Below the pieces are notes generated by a model. That model saw nothing but the letters and a program-made list of their open reading frames with translations, had not been told where the DNA came from and made no database searches. Position numbers and translations under genes: made by a program. This document shows, one piece after another, positions 1-12,045 of a stretch of DNA of 64,000 nt. Within the stretch, counting starts at the first letter, position 1. The number at the start of each line of letters is the position of its first letter. This DNA is from Macrotrachela quadricornifera (Eukaryota; Rotifera; Eurotatoria; Philodinida; Philodinidae), in NCBI GenBank assembly GCA_022393335.1, contig JAJEKB010021219.1, positions 101,800 to 165,799 of the forward strand. The letters run 5' to 3'.

Positions 1-540
1 AAGTGTTCCTGAGCGAATCCTTAAGGGCTACAAAGATAATTAATAAATAATAAATTAATTAAAAAAGTTTTCTATGAAAAAATTTTTGGAAAGTTACGAG
101 TAAGGTATGGAATCGATAGAGCTCGTCGAGATCTATCTGGAAAGTTGATTAGATTCTTTGGAAAGTGTTTCTGAGCGAATCCTTAAGGGCTACAAAGATA
201 ATTAATAAATAATTAACTAATTTAAAAAGTTTTCTATGAAAAAATTTTTGGAAAGTTACGAGTAAGGTATGGAATCGATAGAGCTCGTCGAGATCTGTCT
301 GGAAAGCTATTTGGATTCATTTTTAAATGTTTAGGAGCGAATCCTTACGTGATTTACTGAAATTTGACGTTTTTTTCTCATGTTTTTGGACACTAATTAG
401 CGATTTTCTAATTAATTAGTGGGTGGAATTTGAGCAATGAACTCTGGAAAGTATAGAGCTCATCGAGTTCTTCTTGGAAAGTTATTCACCTGAGTTGGAA
501 AGTTCTTCAGAGCGAATATTTTCAAGAAATACTCGAATCC
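1..540. repeat. 162-bp tandem satellite, 3-4 units, running off the left edge
   Basis: The word GAGCGAATCCTTA recurs at about 11, 173 and 335, giving a period of 162 bp; a decayed fourth unit starts near 510. The first two units are almost identical, including the block with GGAATCGATAGAGCTCGTCG. The third diverges after about 20 bp but keeps GAAAGTT and GAGCTC pieces. The array continues off the window and abuts the first recognisable exon of the polycystin-like pseudogene at about 541. No coding potential is seen. Confidence 0.85.
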
Positions 541-1122
541 TGACCTAAGATATCCTACGTCTTATTGGTTTATTTATAAATTTGATGATGCACCTCAAGT
601 GAATTCTTCAATTAATTTTATTGATGGATGGACTTTGTTTTGTCCATCAAGTATACCTTTATTTTATACATAAATTAATTCTAATTATACTATTTTAATT
701 TAGATTTAACTAACAATGAATTCTATACATATTTTATTGATAATCAAAATACATATAATCATCAATTGATAGTATTTGGTTTACGAGAATTAAATTTAAC
801 AGAAATGTTAGATTTTTGTTCATATATTTCAATAAATAATAATCTTCCGATTATTTTTGATAAACCATACAATTTTTCATCAGATTATGAATTACGTTCG
901 TATACATCGGGATGTTATTATCTTGATTCAAATAGTAGATGGCAATCAGATGGATTAATAGTAAGTTATTTATTCTAATATGTAAAAAATTCTTTTATTA
1001 TTTTAGATTGGACAATTAACAAATTTATCTCAAACACAATGTTTTCCTACTCATTTAACAACATTTTCTGGTGGTTTTCTTGCATCATCAGTAACAATAA
1101 ATTGGAATTATGTATTTGTACA

Positions 1123-2379
1123 ATTAACGTTCATTGTGTCCCGATTCACTCAGCCCTAGACTGAAGGAGAACAATATAGTTTACAAATATATTCCCATTG
1201 AATTCTGTAGGAGTGCAAAAGAAGGCAATAGAAACAAAGTCAAAACATGAATAATAAATTACAAGTAGCGCTCATCCATACAACTCGCTTGACCGTTGAC
1301 GAAGTTAATCTAATTATCATCTATCTTGTCCTATTCACATCTATATTGTGAACTATTGCTATATACTAATACTCACATATTAAACCATAGAAGATATTTT
1401 CATAAATGGCTATTATTTAAACAAGCTGACATTTCAGATTTACTAAAGTGAAACATTAAAGTAGCTCGCAGTCGATCGTCGGCGTCCCTGCGATCCACCA
1501 CTTCCAACTACTCGCTTGTGCATATTTTCAGATTATATTTTAAATTAGTTCTTTATTTTTTGTTTGAAATATGCTTGAAGAGCAAACAAAACCATTCAAG
1601 TAGATAGAACTCACAATATAACTACTATATCATAACGATCATAAATACTAATTTTTACAATTCTCAATATCATATACAAAAGAGATCCATTTATCAATTC
1701 GAAATTTCTTGTTATAAATTGAATATTTTCTACAGAAAATAGCGCCGACAGCACTAGATGACCAAATGAAGCTTAAATAATTATCCGAGCGCTGTTTTCA
1801 TTTAAATAAAGAAATATTATAAATTGGTTAGTTATGTTTATATGTTCATACTATTTTAATAATATTCAATGATTTATTATTTACACGCTCATTGACATTC
1901 GCACAGTATTAACTATCAACCAAATCATATTAAATAATTCTACGTATGCTTTTTTCTCAAGATCTTAATGTCTACATTTTGGTTGATATTAATAAAGAAC
2001 AATCAGGCTGAAGAATGCGCATGAGTCCATCTTTTTAGAACTTAACGTGATAGTCTAATGAAAATGACTGTTTATGTCAGAGCTTAGTGGTGGTACTTTG
2101 GACTATGCTATGCACAAACAGACACTGATGAATTTACGTTTTCAGACTCTATACTTTGAGTCTAGGGAATAGTATAGTATTTATATAATAAGTAAATAGT
2201 TTATTTTTTTGCTATCAGTAGCAAATGCTCATTTCCACTATAGTTACATGGTTATTTGTGCCATAGTTACACACTCATCTATGCCTTAGCAACGTGATCA
2301 TTTTTGCCTTTTTGCGGACGGACAGACAGACAGACACAGGTGAATTTACGTTGCTAGACCCTATACTTTCAGTCTAGGA
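1123..2379. mobile_element. Non-autonomous 1.26-kb element, copy 1, inside the polycystin-like pseudogene
   Basis: The segment splits the polycystin reading frame between the codons for ...NWNYVFV and NVDFINNKT. It starts near TAACGTTCATTGTGTCCCGA and soon has CCTAGACTGAA (about 1157-1168); its right end carries the inverse TTCAGTCTAGG (2369-2379). A highly similar copy lies at about 50815-52122, and a lone diverged terminus at about 59570-59625. Near the right end two end-like blocks repeat (CAGACAC...GAATTTACGTT...CTATACTTT-AGTCTAGG at about 2119-2169 and 2325-2378), plus a GACA/CAGA run and short repeats around CATAGTTACA. No transposase or long frame is visible. I cannot assign a superfamily. 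Confidence 0.8.
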
Positions 2380-2925
2380 AAAATGTTGATTTTATAAATA
2401 ATAAAACTATTTATTTAATAATTATTTTTGTTTGTATATTTTATCTTATTTTAATTATTTTTGCTCGATTTCGAGATAAGAAAGATATGGAAAAAGTATA
2501 AGAAATTATTTTGTATAGATAGACTATCATTAATCATTTCTTCTTAGATTGAAATAACATTTCTACATGATAATCGAAAATTTAATCAATATTTCTATCA
2601 AATTATTATTTTTACAGAGCATAGAAAAAATGCTGAAACTGAATCTAAAGTAAATTTTATATTATTATTCATAAATGTATTAAGAAATTCTTTTCTTAGG
2701 TTCATTTTATTTTTGGTGGTGATAAGGATGAAACAAATGTTTATACTTTATATGGTCATATTCGGAAAATTTTACAACGAAGTGAAATTGATACATTTAT
2801 TATAGCTGTTCCAAAGTAGATTTATTTTGTTTACATTCATCTTAATTATTTTGTAGATATTTGGGTCTATTAAATTATTTTCGTATTTGGCATGATAATA
2901 CTGGTCAAAAATTATCAGCATCATG

Positions 2926-3246
2926 TGTTAGATCCGTATATCCGTTGATGTATATATATTTTATTCTAACTGATAATACACACCCTTCTTACATAGAAAA
3001 CAACCAGTATATATACCAGTCAAATGTTAAGTGGAATATGGATTATTCTGTGATATAAGATATCACCTTTGGAAAATCCATATTAATACATAAACGTAAG
3101 AACAACCATCATAGGATTAAACCGAGAGGAACACTAGGAAAAATACTTGGTAGAACGAAAGAAAAAGAAAAGAAAGAGAACGAACATATATGGACAATAC
3201 CCTTAGTTAATCGTCCTTATGTCACATCATAAAATGTGACATAACA
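2926..3246. mobile_element. Solo LTR (321 bp) with 5-bp target duplication
   Basis: The insert begins TGTTAGATCC and ends GACATAACA, giving perfect TGTTA...TAACA inverted ends typical of an LTR, and is flanked by TCATG at 2921-2925 and 3247-3251. Removing it rejoins the polycystin frame exactly at the Trp codon of the SASW-FIKY block. An AT-rich TATA-like stretch lies at about 2950-2965. No internal retrotransposon sequence is present, so this is a recombined solo LTR. Which retrotransposon family it came from cannot be told from the LTR alone. Confidence 0.88.
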
Positions 3247-5912
3247 TCATGGTTTATTAAATATATTATTGTACGTGATTTACAAACAATGATAAAATTG
3301 CATTTTATCTGTCAAAAATGGTTTGCTGTTGAAAAAGATAATGGTCTTGTAAGAATTCTTAATTATATTAGATATGTTTTATCAGAACAAGCATATCATA
3401 GTATATCTGAAGGTCATTTATGGTTTTCAATATTTTCTCGACCAGTATCAAATAAATTTACTTGTGTTCAACAATGTACATGTTGTTTTGTTTTACTTCT
3501 TACAACAATGCTTTTAAATATTTTATATTTTGAACAATCTCAAGTATTAAATACAAATAATAATAGTAATATTAGTCTATCATTGGGTCCTTTCTATTTT
3601 AGTCGAAAAGAGGTTTGTTATATTGTTATTAATAAATAAAATTAATGAAAGAATTTTTTTGAAGATTGGAATTAGTGTTACAATAGGATTATTTTCGTTA
3701 TTTCCACGTTTATTACTAGTACAATTATTTCGACGAATAAAATCACGAGATTCTAATCAACAAAAAATATCATCAATGTATGAGACAATAGTGGAAATAA
3801 AAGAACATAAATACAAATGATTTCAATTAACATATCCTTGGTGGTGGATATTTCTAGCATATGCTATTTCAATAATATTAATTGGAATATCTATTCTTTT
3901 TATTATTGCTCGTGGTATTGAATTAGATGATTTAAAAACTCAAAAATGGTTAATATCTATTCTTATTGGATTATCTTCATCAATTTGTCTTTCTCAATCA
4001 TTAAAAACATATCAATTAGTTTATTAATTAACTATAATATTATTGTTTAGGTTCTTTGTTTGACTATATTTTTTTGCTTTTTTTATTCGTAATATAAATG
4101 ATGATGAAGAAATGATTGCACATATAGATGATAACAATCATCTTGATTTTATTGATATTTTTAATAACTCTCGCACTAATAAATTGTATTTACAGAATAA
4201 ATAATTATTTATTAATCGATCAAATATTCGTGTCATTTCTTTTTGAATAATGAACATTCTAATTATGATTATACAAAAGTAAAAATTTTTATTTTTAATC
4301 TTCTTTGAAAATATTTAAAATTAATAGATTGCATCAATTAATGATTACTGATTATGGTTAGAGAGAAGTTTTATTGAGAATATTCGTGTACAACAATGGT
4401 ATAATGGAGATGTACCTCGATATTTAAATGGATTTATTAATGATAAATCCAATCGATTAATTGGATGGGCAACAATGAGATAATTACGTGTTACAACAAG
4501 TTTGTTATTTGTTCTTTATTTATATATCTCTCACTTTGACAATATAGAATTCTATCGAAAACACTCATCTATTCAATATGTTAATAAGTCCTGTTAAATT
4601 GATTATAATTTATTAAATGAAGAAAAACATTCTTTTCAACCAGGATGGATTGATCAAACAATAATAAATTATATAGTTCATCAATTTATAATGGATATAT
4701 ATATATATATATATATATGAAACAAGTAAAGAACTGGATGCATATGTATATATAAGTGATCATAAAACATATGGTAGTGGTGGTTATGTTTATGAATTTC
4801 GAGATGGTCTTTCTGATATTAAAACAAATCTTTCTCAACTTCATCGATTAGAATGAATTGATAAAAAAACCAGATCTACAGGTGGACTAATTCCAACAGC
4901 TCGTTTTGAGCCAATTAGTTTTCATAGTATACATATATTCCTGTTCATTTTAAGTTTATAATAATTAAAAGATTTTAAATCCTTATCTTCATCAATTTTG
5001 GTGTTATATTCAATAAAATATAATTATATGTTCATGGTCATGTTTTTAAATTTATATTTGGCATTATCAAGAAGTAAAACGTATTAGTACTCTTTTTCGA
5101 GAGACAAAAGGATATATTTATATTAATTTATAATTAACAACTTATATAAATGATATTTTTGTATTTCTTCCTGATTTTTGTTGTTTTTTTGGTACAATAA
5201 AATGTCTTTATTATTGTCGATTTAGTCGAAGATTTTCTCTTCTTGGTGATACACTTAAATATGCAAGTAAAGATCTTTTATTATTTTCATAGCTTTTCGT
5301 ATTTTTATTTTATCATATATTTATATCAAAACTATTAACTTGTTCAACATTATTAAATATATCACAAATGCTTTTTGAAATTATTTTACTTAAATTTAAT
5401 GCAAATGATATTCATCAAGCCGATCACCTTCTTGGTCCATTATGTTTTATTGTATTTATTGCAATGACAATTTTTATTTCAATAATTAATAATAGTTTTC
5501 GATCTGTTAGAAAAAATAATCAAATTATATATAATTATGATTATGATATGTTTGCATTTATGGGGAACAAATTTCAACATTGGGTAGGTGAGATATTTCG
5601 TATTTATTTTAAAAAATTTGTTATTATAGAAAATGTGAATTTAGGAATGAAAAATTAGATGAATGAAATTACAAGAAGAAAGAGAAAAGCGAGTGCGATC
5701 AGAATATCATCATCCAATTGAACATTTTCCAGAAAAAATGAATCAACTGTTAGAAGTGTTTGACCAAGCCAAAAAAAGCTTTGATTTCTATAAAAAATTA
5801 CAAAATATTTCTGCTATCAATTTAGAACATAATAAGTGAACTAGAAAGAGATGGTATCATTGCCTCCACAAAATCAATTCCTTGTCGTCGCTGCAATAAA
5901 TCTCACATATGA

Positions 5913-6215
5913 CTTTGGAAATATTCATAGCTTTCATCAGTATGATGCTTATTGTACGATTGTCGATTGCTAGTCTATGATTATCAATTATTTTCAAGTA
6001 TTCAACTATTCCTCAGAGAGTTCCACCCTTATTCCTGCTTCCTTTTAAGTACGAGAACTTGAATATTTCAAAATTAGAATAGTTATATTCAATTTTCAAG
6101 TTTAACATATATGTATAGTCTATGTGTAATATTAAATAGAAAATAAAATTTTTATTTATTCATTAATTAATCAATCAGAATAGATAAAATAAACATCATC
6201 GAAAATTTCTTATTG
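5913..6215. other. Short intergenic stretch
   Basis: AT-rich sequence between two convergent decayed genes. No gene or repeat is recognisable in it. Confidence 0.6.
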
Positions 6216-7320
6216 TCATTTTCGTTGCAAAATTATAACATTATATTGACGTTTAATATGATAATCATAGAGAAATTTTTTCGAATCGATCATTTTTTGC
6301 AAATCAGCGATTATTGTATCATTTGCATTACAAATACGAAAACATAATGGATGGAGATGATGAATATGTGTAGTTAGTAGTTTTCATCAAAATAAAACTT
6401 ACAAATCTGTTCAAATTTTTTCATTGCTATCCAATTTATTGCGAGATGTTCCATACGAGGACAAAAATTAATTAGAAAATATGTTAATTTAAATCCTGAT
6501 GATTGATAAACTTTTGTAATTTTGTTATTAATTGACATTAAATGAAGATTTTCTTTTTCTTTATTGTCAATTAATAAAGTATTGAATTGTTGTTTTCGTG
6601 AACATAAAATTTTCAATGAATCAACATTTAGTAATAAACCTATAAGTTTAATTAAATCATCACAAGATAAATATCTAACAAAAATATGTACGCTTGTTAT
6701 ATGTATTTCACGGAAAATAACAGGAAATTTAATCATGAATAATGTATTCCAATCAAAAATAAAATCATTTGTGATAGATAATTTGACAATGTTCGAAAAT
6801 TGAATAGAAGAATTACTAGTTATCTGTTCAATAGAATCAATATTAAACCAAGATTTTCTAAAAAACTAAAATTTATAATTTAATAAAGGAAATATTATTC
6901 TGATAATACATATATGGATGAATTGAATAAAAAAGTTCTTCATCTCTAATTTGAATTCCAAATATCCATCTTCGTTCGATCCAAAATCGTGAAGTAGATT
7001 GATGAATACTTTAATTATTAAAAGTATCATTCATATTTATAAAACATTTCAATTCAAATTTATGTGAATGAAATATATCTTGCAAAATTGTTTCCATTGA
7101 TCAGGATCAGTATACTTTCGATTATAAAATTTATCGATATGTAAAATTTGTAATTTAGAAGAGATTTTTTTTATAAACTCTTCAAATTTACTAAACTTTA
7201 CATAGCAGTGCCAAATTCGAAGATATGTCAAATTCAACAATAATATTTCAATATGCCTTTCATAATTATTTTTCGATTGAATCAAACTGAAGCAATCTAA
7301 ACGACTTAATTATGGCATTG
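6216..7320 (-). pseudogene. Divergent bdelloid F-box/LRR-like protein, 5'-truncated and decayed
   Basis: On the minus strand, family-like blocks appear in order: LTYLRIWHCYVKFSKFEEFI and SSKLQILHIDKFYNRKYTDP-DQWKQF (7285-7090), RFWIERRWIFGIQIRDEE (about 6985-6930), an apparent short intron (about 6860-6909), FRKSWFNIDSIEQI, FPVIFREIHITSVHI (6730), a long LRR-like stretch to CPRMEHLAIN, and a C-terminus CNANDTIIADLQKMID ending at a stop at 6216-6218. This matches the C-terminal half of a large bdelloid family that normally starts with an F-box. The F-box is absent, a frame break lies near 6380-6400, and stops occur at about 7050 and 7310. Substrate-adaptor activity is therefore unlikely. Family assignment rests on motif memory. 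Confidence 0.65.
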
Positions 7321-7372
7321 AAAATAAAATACAAATAAGTTCGTTGAGAGTGCATATGTGATTTATGATTAA

Positions 7373-7975
7373 CCCTTTCAGGACCGTGGTACAATGGTTG
7401 TATCACCTATCCCGAAAGGTTTAAACGTGACGTTATGACAATTTTAGTTTTCTTTTCACTTGGTAAACTTTGTAGAGCGAGGCGAGTTGAAATTTTTCAC
7501 AAACTTTTAGTGGGTACTAAATTACCTTCACAAAGATATAATTAAACTGCAAAAAGCCAAAAAATGGAATTTTAAAAAAATTCGCTTTTGTGAAATTTTG
7601 TGGTGTCCATGATTTTTATAGATAGATGTGATAGATATGAACTGCTTTACTGGATTTTGTAGAGGAAAGATAGCTGCATGCAATCATAAGATTAATCATC
7701 AAAACAAGTTAGAGTGCATCATATATTTCAAAAATATTATATAGTGACTCCGTCCTCTGTGAATCGGCATCGGGTCTTTTGAAAGTTTCCCATTTATACT
7801 AGGATAATTTCCATAAAATACTATACCAAGTGTGAAAAATGATGCAGAAAAACACGTCCTTTCACGCTGGCTGTACCAAACATGTTTTTGAAGTGATTAA
7901 CAGATTTTTGACCTTATCGGACGGTGACCTTTCCTACTTCAAACTTTTCGAAAAAATAATCTGGTCCCGAAAGGG
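7373..7975. mobile_element. piggyBac-type MITE (603 bp) with TTAA target sites
   Basis: TTAA occurs at 7369-7372 and 7976-7979. Directly inside are CCCTTTCAGGACC on the left and, inverted, GGTCCCGAAAGGG on the right, so the terminal repeat is CCCTTTC-GGACC with one mismatch. TTAA duplication with CCC-type ends is the hallmark of piggyBac elements. The interior has no long open frame and no transposase motif, so it is non-autonomous. Confidence 0.85.
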
Positions 7976-8572
7976 TTAAAATCATAGCTAAAACTTTTCT
8001 ACAGTTTGACTTGTTCTTCATATCAAACAGTGAACACATCATATGATCTATATGATTTGGTTCCTCTATATCAGTTTGTGCGAGCGTAACGTGATGGTAT
8101 TTTGGTCACCACGTTATTAACTTTTTTCAGCAAATAGATTGTGCAGGAGATTTATTCTTTTGTTGTGAGATGCGCCTGTACCCTCTGTAAAATCTCTGAA
8201 AATATGATCTTGTTTGAGCGAGCCGTCTGAAAACTATAGTAAGAATACATGGCGTAACCTGATGATAAAAAACGACAAAAAGTTGAGGGTTATCTGGTTG
8301 TTCTTTATTTCTCTGCAAATGTCTGCTATACTCAAAGAAACATTCTATCGATGATTTTTAGCCAACAGTTTGAGATGTCTAAAGAAAAAAAATTCTCCGA
8401 ACAGGTTTTCTATGTTGAGTAGAAATCGGTTTGATTAACGTAATGCGACGACGCTCTCGTAACACGATGACGATGACTTTTATAATTATTTTTTTTCTAC
8501 GCTTCATTTTTCCCTCGACTGAAGGGAGGGTCATACAGAAAAAAGTGAAAATGCGTTTGTTTGTCTGTCGCA

Positions 8573-8637
8573 GGTCAAAAGAACAAAAAGGTCAAAAGAA
8601 CAAAAAGGTCAAAAGAACAAAAAGGTCAAAAAAAAAC
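8573..8637. repeat. 17-bp minisatellite, about 3.5 units
   Basis: The unit GGTCAAAAGAACAAAAA repeats in tandem three to four times. A short open frame through it (Lys/Arg-rich) has no other support and is not called a gene. Confidence 0.9.
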
Positions 8638-8639
8638 AC

Positions 8640-9020
8640 ATGAGCGTAGATATAGCAAAATTTTGAGGACAAGTACTTTGTGCATAGGTTTTTGAGGTCG
8701 AGAAATCGAATGCCACTATTGGTTTTTGAAAATTTCAAATCAATTTTTGTGGATTATAGAAAGGCTATTCTAAGAAAATAATGATTTTTCATAAAGCTTG
8801 ACCACAGATTCTCAAGATCGGGGAATCGAGTAGTACTACTGTTATTGGATTTTCTCAAATCATTTTTTACTAAGGTATTTTTTTAAGAAGCTATTGATTT
8901 TTTTATAAAGTTTGACCAAAGGTTTGCGCGGTTTGGTTATCGATTGGTACTATAAATATTTTTTTTTTTTTCAAATAATTTCTTTTGACGAAAAAAGGAT
9001 TTTTTTCAAGAAAGAACGGT
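8640..9020. repeat. Degenerate tandem repeat of about 120 bp, three units
   Basis: Three successive blocks share a pattern: a TTTGAGG/TCTCAAG/TTGCGCGG-like start, a short ATCGA-type box followed by a TACTA-like box, TTTTCAAAT, an A/T run, then CATAAAGCTTGACCA or TATAAAGTTTGACCA. Starts are near 8680, 8800 and 8925. The units are much diverged, which suggests an old array. Confidence 0.55.
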
Positions 9021-9260
9021 TTGTCTCGTCGATTGTAGAGGAGATCATATTATATAAAATAACTTCGTAGTAATTCAGGTATACTTTTTTCTAAAGTTTT
9101 TGTGTTCAATCCAAGCTAAAAGCGTTGTCAGCTAGGCTAATATCAAAAGCTTGTAATATTCTAGTTGAAAACTATATAAAGGTATAGCAGGGTAAAGAAT
9201 TTGCATCCGGAATCAATATTGTGGTTTATAATAAGTTACGAAAGAATTAGTAATTACAGT

Positions 9261-9345
9261 AAAACCTCTCTATAGTGAACGCCATCGGGACCCTCCAAAA
9301 AGTGTTCACTAAAGGAGGTGTTCATTATATAGAGGTTTGCATTGA
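9261..9345. mobile_element. Possible pogo/Tigger-like terminus (single end)
   Basis: CAGTAAAACCTCTCTATAGT is followed by a GTGAAC...GTTCACT pair and a CCTCTxTATAxxGAGG palindrome. This style of terminus is common in invertebrate pogo/Tigger-like DNA transposons. No opposite end and no transposase are recognised, so it would be a relic. The family call is from memory and is weak. Confidence 0.4.
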
Positions 9346-9892
9346 CTTAACTATCACGTACTTACAGTAGTCGCTGACTACTGATCAGTACAACCAACTG
9401 ATAACTGCGCGTTTCACTAAGAATTCACTCCAACTAGCTCAAATCAACAAATATTTCTTCCAACTATTGCAAGTCCTTATTCCTATGAAAAACATGAATC
9501 TTTGCTTGCTCAATTCCTTTCGAGTCAATGAAGAGTTTAGTAAGGTGCGCGATACAAGAATGTGTTCATGGTCGGCGAAAAGCAGCTAGTAAATGCAATC
9601 ATCTGACCATCCCCATTGTCTCGATGAGCTTAAGTCTGTTTTAGTCAACATGTCTTCGTCATTTCACAATGGTAGATGAAGAAGTACATCATTCTTTTAC
9701 TTACAACCAATCAATTCATCGCAGATTATTCACCATTATTGCTCCATTCATTCTATGCACTCGACGAATTTTCTTACAATGGATAGACTATCGATAAATT
9801 AGTTTAGCATCGCTTCCAAATGTACGCTGCACAGTTCTTTTTTGGTTTTGTTTCAGAAACACGTACATGTTTTGTTCTACGTGCGTTCATTG

Positions 9893-10049
9893 CAAAGGGG
9901 AAAAAGCGGTGCCTGGTGGATCCTAGGATCCACAGGATCCAATAGGATCCACCAGGATCCATAGAATCCATGAGGATCCACCAGGATCCACGAGGATCCA
10001 CTAGGATCCACCAGGATCCAAGGATCCAGGATCCGCTTTTTCCCCCTAG
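9893..10049. repeat. GGATCC minisatellite bounded by a 13-bp inverted repeat
   Basis: Between perfect inverted arms GGGGAAAAAGCGG (9897-9909) and CCGCTTTTTCCCC (10033-10045) lie about a dozen GGATCC palindromes spaced 9-12 bp in the pattern AGGATCCACC. Counting flanking bases, the arms extend to about 17 bp with two mismatches. The layout (G-run terminus plus an internal self-complementary word array) resembles the 671-bp element at 55336-56006, whose termini also start CAAGGGGGAAA. Confidence 0.85.
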
Positions 10050-12045
10050 TGTTGGCTAGTTATAAAGGCGCACAGAAATATATATATATATTTTTTTGTA
10101 TTTGTACACGTGTGCTCGTATCAACGCCGAACGGATAAAACGTGTTATCAGAAGCTCGCGTATAATACGAATGAAAAATTGAAGTAGTTATGATGTATTA
10201 ATGCTAACGAATTGTTTAATGACATGACTGATACGTTTTCAATCATTTTTCTCATTAAAAACACCCTTGATGATGAAATTTCTCTAGAATAATATCGCTC
10301 TTTTCATCGCTTGCACCTAACAGCAAAAGAAAAATATACATGACTCTCAAATAGATAAACTTAATAAAGTCATCAAAACTGCCTCTTAAAATATAACAGA
10401 CAATACACTTTGATTTGCAAGATGATCTCATTCATAAACCTTTTTTTTGCCTTTACATGTACATTTTTCAGTTATTCATTTATACGTTTTGACTTATAAC
10501 AACTCATCTTAATCTGGCACTACTGTAAAAGGTAGTCCTTAGATAAAACACTTATTTTACAATGAATTACACAGCCAGCTCTAATAACTTTATTTTAGCA
10601 ATATAATAGTAATATATGTTAGACTTTTTCAAGGAGAAGAGGGTAATATTAACATGTGGATTTGCATCAAGGATAAGAAAACTCGAAGTTCTCTACGACT
10701 ATCATCTCGTATAGCTACTAAAGAGTCACCCTAAAAAAATGACGTTTATAGTTATTTTGAATCATAAGAAAAAGATGTTAGGATTAAAAAAAACTTTTTG
10801 TGGAAGTTTTTTCCACTACAATTGTATGTTGTGCTGAAATTATTTCAAATCAAGTAAATATTATATAGCATCTATAAATGGATGACATGATAATCAAAGT
10901 ATATATTTATAAGTAATTTTTCATTTAAATAAACTTTACTATAACTTTTTAAGAATATATAAATTATTTAGAAATTATTCAAACAAAATTTGTATAAACT
11001 ACATCAAAGACCGGCAGGACAGGACGGAATTATTTGTCTCATCAATTCTCCCGAGTGATATTTTATGTTATACTGCAATCTTGCAGACAGATTTCAGATC
11101 AGTGACTTACCTTAGTGATACATCTTGTAAGCAAGATCTTGACTTAATAGTACCTGGTACGAATGGTTTTGGTGCTGCTTGGAACTGGATTGTGCCGGAT
11201 TGTTTAAGAAAACTTGTTCTTCATTTAAGGATGCTTGTGAAAAAGGTTTTTTTTCAATATTTTTTGAACTGATTGCTGGACTTTAATTTGATTCCTTGTG
11301 TTTGCAGCAGCAATCCGAGTTCAGATTCATATTCAGCACCAAATTTTACTTCGGATTGACTATCTTGGTAGTATTAGAATCATTCATAAGGTGATCGGAC
11401 AATTCGTTGCAACAACATAATCCAATTATAATTTATCACTATTTTTTCAGTGATGAAGTGACCTATTAAGTTAAGTTCAGAACACATAATTCAATGAGTG
11501 CAAAAAATGTTGAAGATATTTTTAATGGCTAGACTATACTGTTTTTTATTTCAGTTTGTATCATTACAAGAAATTCTGGGTCGACAAAAAACCGGATTCG
11601 TTTTTCACTTCATGAGCAATATCGATGAGATGAAAAAACTTGAGATGTGAGATATTATCAAAAGTAGTCGTAGCATTTTATAAGTCATAAATTAATTCGA
11701 GCTAGTTCAGTTTTAAAGGTAGAGAATAAGAGATGACATCCTTTAAACTAACAGAAATTGTACACCAAATACGGATGATTCAATAAAAGAACTTGATCAA
11801 ATCTTATTTCTACTACAGTAACACTTCAGCTTCTATAAGAAAATTTTTATCGCTGATATAATTCAAACACTCTAACTTTTAATATGTGCAAGACGGTTAT
11901 TGTATTACTCGAGAGTAAAAGTATAAGTTCAGCTATTAGAAATATTCTCTACACTTTTTGCACTCCTCAAATTATGTGTTCTCAATTGAAAAGCATACAA
12001 TGTATTTTTAAGCTATGCCTCATCGTTCAATATATTCACTATATT
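10050..12045. other. 2 kb without recognisable gene
   Basis: AT-rich sequence with a short TA microsatellite at about 10078-10092. Short open frames at 11081-11272 and 11884-12072 have no recognised motif, no splice continuity and no conserved composition. I see no gene here. Confidence 0.55.

Larger units (their letters stand above)
541..5912 (+). pseudogene. Polycystin-1-like (PKD1 family) gene, decayed and twice interrupted
   Basis: Conserved blocks run in order. Before the membrane: IDGWTLFCPSS (about 620), FGLRELNLTEMLDFCSY (777), a GPS-like region GCYYLDSNSRWQSDG (910-957) and HLTTFSGGF (1050). Then a first membrane segment (2395-2470) with ARFRDKKDMEK, a PLAT domain (VHFIFGGDKDETNV, LGLLNYFRIWHDNTG, HFICQKWFAVEKDNG), HLWFSIFSRP, further membrane segments, LIPTARFEPISF (about 4890) and a tail ending SIPCRRCNKSHI before TGA at 5910-5912. 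Family proteins are multi-pass ciliary or membrane sensors. Lesions: an inserted element between codons (about 1123-2379), a solo LTR (2926-3246), and in-frame stops, for example at 3818 and in the LEW-ID motif near 4855, where TGA stands for an expected Trp. Only the C-terminal part is in the window. The family call is from remembered motifs and is strong; pseudogene status is clear. Confidence 0.88.

Noticed and set aside
8431..8643. Short Lys/Arg-rich protein
   Set aside because: Half of it is the 17-bp minisatellite; no splice context or recognised motif.
9804..10001. Minus-strand frame with DPGGSWWI-type repeats
   Set aside because: Translation of the GGATCC minisatellite; no independent evidence of a gene.
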